From positions 124,001 through 188,000 of the forward strand of contig JPHH03000001.1 in assembly GCA_000750105.3 (NCBI GenBank): a DNA stretch of 64,000 nt. Reading direction: 5' to 3'. Below, piece by piece: positions 63,284 to 64,000 of this stretch. Position numbers and translations under genes: made by a program. The first letter of the stretch is position 1; each line of letters opens with the position of its first letter. This stretch comes from Tolypocladium sp. Sup5 PDA-1 (taxonomy: Eukaryota > Ascomycota > Sordariomycetes > Hypocreales > Ophiocordycipitaceae). The notes beneath the pieces were generated by a model that was not told where the DNA came from, did not search any database, and was given only the letters and a program-made list of their open reading frames with translations.

Positions 63284-64000
63284 TCACCACAGCAGCACCC
63301 GCCATCGCCATCCATCCAGCACTCTGATATCCCTCTCGTCGATGTCGGGGTCGCCCCGCTCGATCCTCTCAACGAGCTTCCTGATCCTCTTCTGCATCGT
63401 CTTGGCGACGCGCAGCGACACCTCGTTCTGGAAGACGTACAGCACCGCAAACACGAAAAAGGCAATCTTTGCCAGGCTCCCGCTGCCGAGGATGCCTTCC
63501 TTGATGCGCGACATGAGGCCCTTGGACCTGCGGAACGCGTACTCTGTGTCGTTGGAGGACGACTGCGACTCGTGATCGGAGCCGCGGCGGAAGATTCTGC
63601 GCACAGCAGGAATAAACGTCGCACTGTTGACCTCTGTCAACACTATCCATGCAGAACGACGCGAGACTCACATGACACCGCCAAACAGCCATCGTCGCCA
63701 GCGATGGTTCTCGGCTGCCTTGGCCAGGCTGCGAATCTCGGACTGCAGGGTCCTCAGGTCGCCCAGCACGACGTTGGCCTGGGCCCTGATGCGAGGCTCG
63801 AGGTCAAACGTCGACGCGCTCGCATCGAAGCGCTGCCGCTTGCGCTGGAGGCCGAGATACTCGCGGAGCCCAAACTGGCAGCTGGCCTTGACGTTGCGGA
63901 TGTCGATGGGTCCCGCCGGCGCCATGGGTGCCATCGTCGGCGCCATTGGCCTCGGGACGTCCACCATGCTGCCGGGGTGATCCGGAATCTGCGACTCTGG
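63284..64000 (-). CDS. Hypothetical membrane protein, 5' end outside the window
   Basis: Exon 63672-64000 (or starting at Met 63967) is joined to 63284-63596 across a 75-nt intron (GTGAGT...GCGCAG), and the stop is at 63284. At least 203 aa. The first part is Pro/Met-rich (VPRPMAPTMAPMAPAGP), followed by a helical stretch (NVVLGDLRTLQSEIRSLAKA) that could be a coiled coil. One membrane span follows, LAKIAFFVFAVLYVFQNEV, then a basic/acidic tail. Family not recognised; a tail-proximal single-span organelle protein is possible. The frame is still open at the edge, so the true start may be beyond it. Confidence 0.6.

Overview
The window is nuclear DNA of a filamentous ascomycete, most likely a Sordariomycete of the Hypocreales type. 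The evidence is GC-rich coding sequence, short GT-AG introns (about 40-110 nt, with CTAAC/CTGAC-like branch sites), Zn(II)2Cys6 and GYF-domain proteins of Pezizomycotina type, and dispersed genes with no operons. I saw no tRNA, rRNA, CRISPR array or intact transposon. Gene models were built by hand from open frames plus splice signals. Every exon chain given closes in frame, but none is checked by transcripts.

Left part (1-25 kb): the start of an amino-acid permease runs off the left edge and is followed by a 4.6-kb stretch with no recognisable gene. Then come a TTC27/Emw1-like TPR protein (+), a four-exon GYF-domain protein with polyQ (-), a small predicted membrane protein (-), the RNase P/MRP subunit Pop4 (-), a PlsB/GNPAT-type acyltransferase ending in a peroxisomal-type SHL tail (+), pantothenate synthetase (-) and a 14-TM-type MFS exporter (-), then 2.4 kb without a gene.

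Middle part (25-49 kb): aldehyde dehydrogenase (+), an unrecognised protein (+), the WD40 ASTRA subunit Asa1 (-), a trypsin-fold-like protein whose frame is broken once (+), a TTC1-like TPR protein (-), a HAD phosphatase (+), a secreted thioredoxin-reductase-like flavoprotein (+) and a decayed, 5'-truncated histidyl-tRNA synthetase copy (-). A 3.3-kb spacer leads to a Zn2Cys6 regulator with a 620-nt intron (+). Another 3-kb spacer leads to a Jen1-type monocarboxylate transporter (+), followed by a glycine/glutamine-rich protein (-).

Right part (50-64 kb) looks more accessory. It holds a relic of a USP-like gene, an unknown protein with a two-copy internal repeat (-), the apparent intact relative of the relic, which resembles a ubiquitin hydrolase without its catalytic residues (+), a possible DUF3632 protein (-), a TenA-like helical protein (-), and an ARF-like GTPase fused to a large repeated C-terminal region (+). 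A DUF218 protein (+), a METTL16-type RNA methyltransferase (-) and an incomplete membrane protein (-) close the window.

The best candidates for something little described are the ARF fusion, the pseudo-deubiquitinase with its inverted relic, and the trypsin-fold-like protein with a cysteine at the nucleophile position. The housekeeping genes (Pop4, Pan6, Asa1, TTC27, METTL16) do not form a pathway together.
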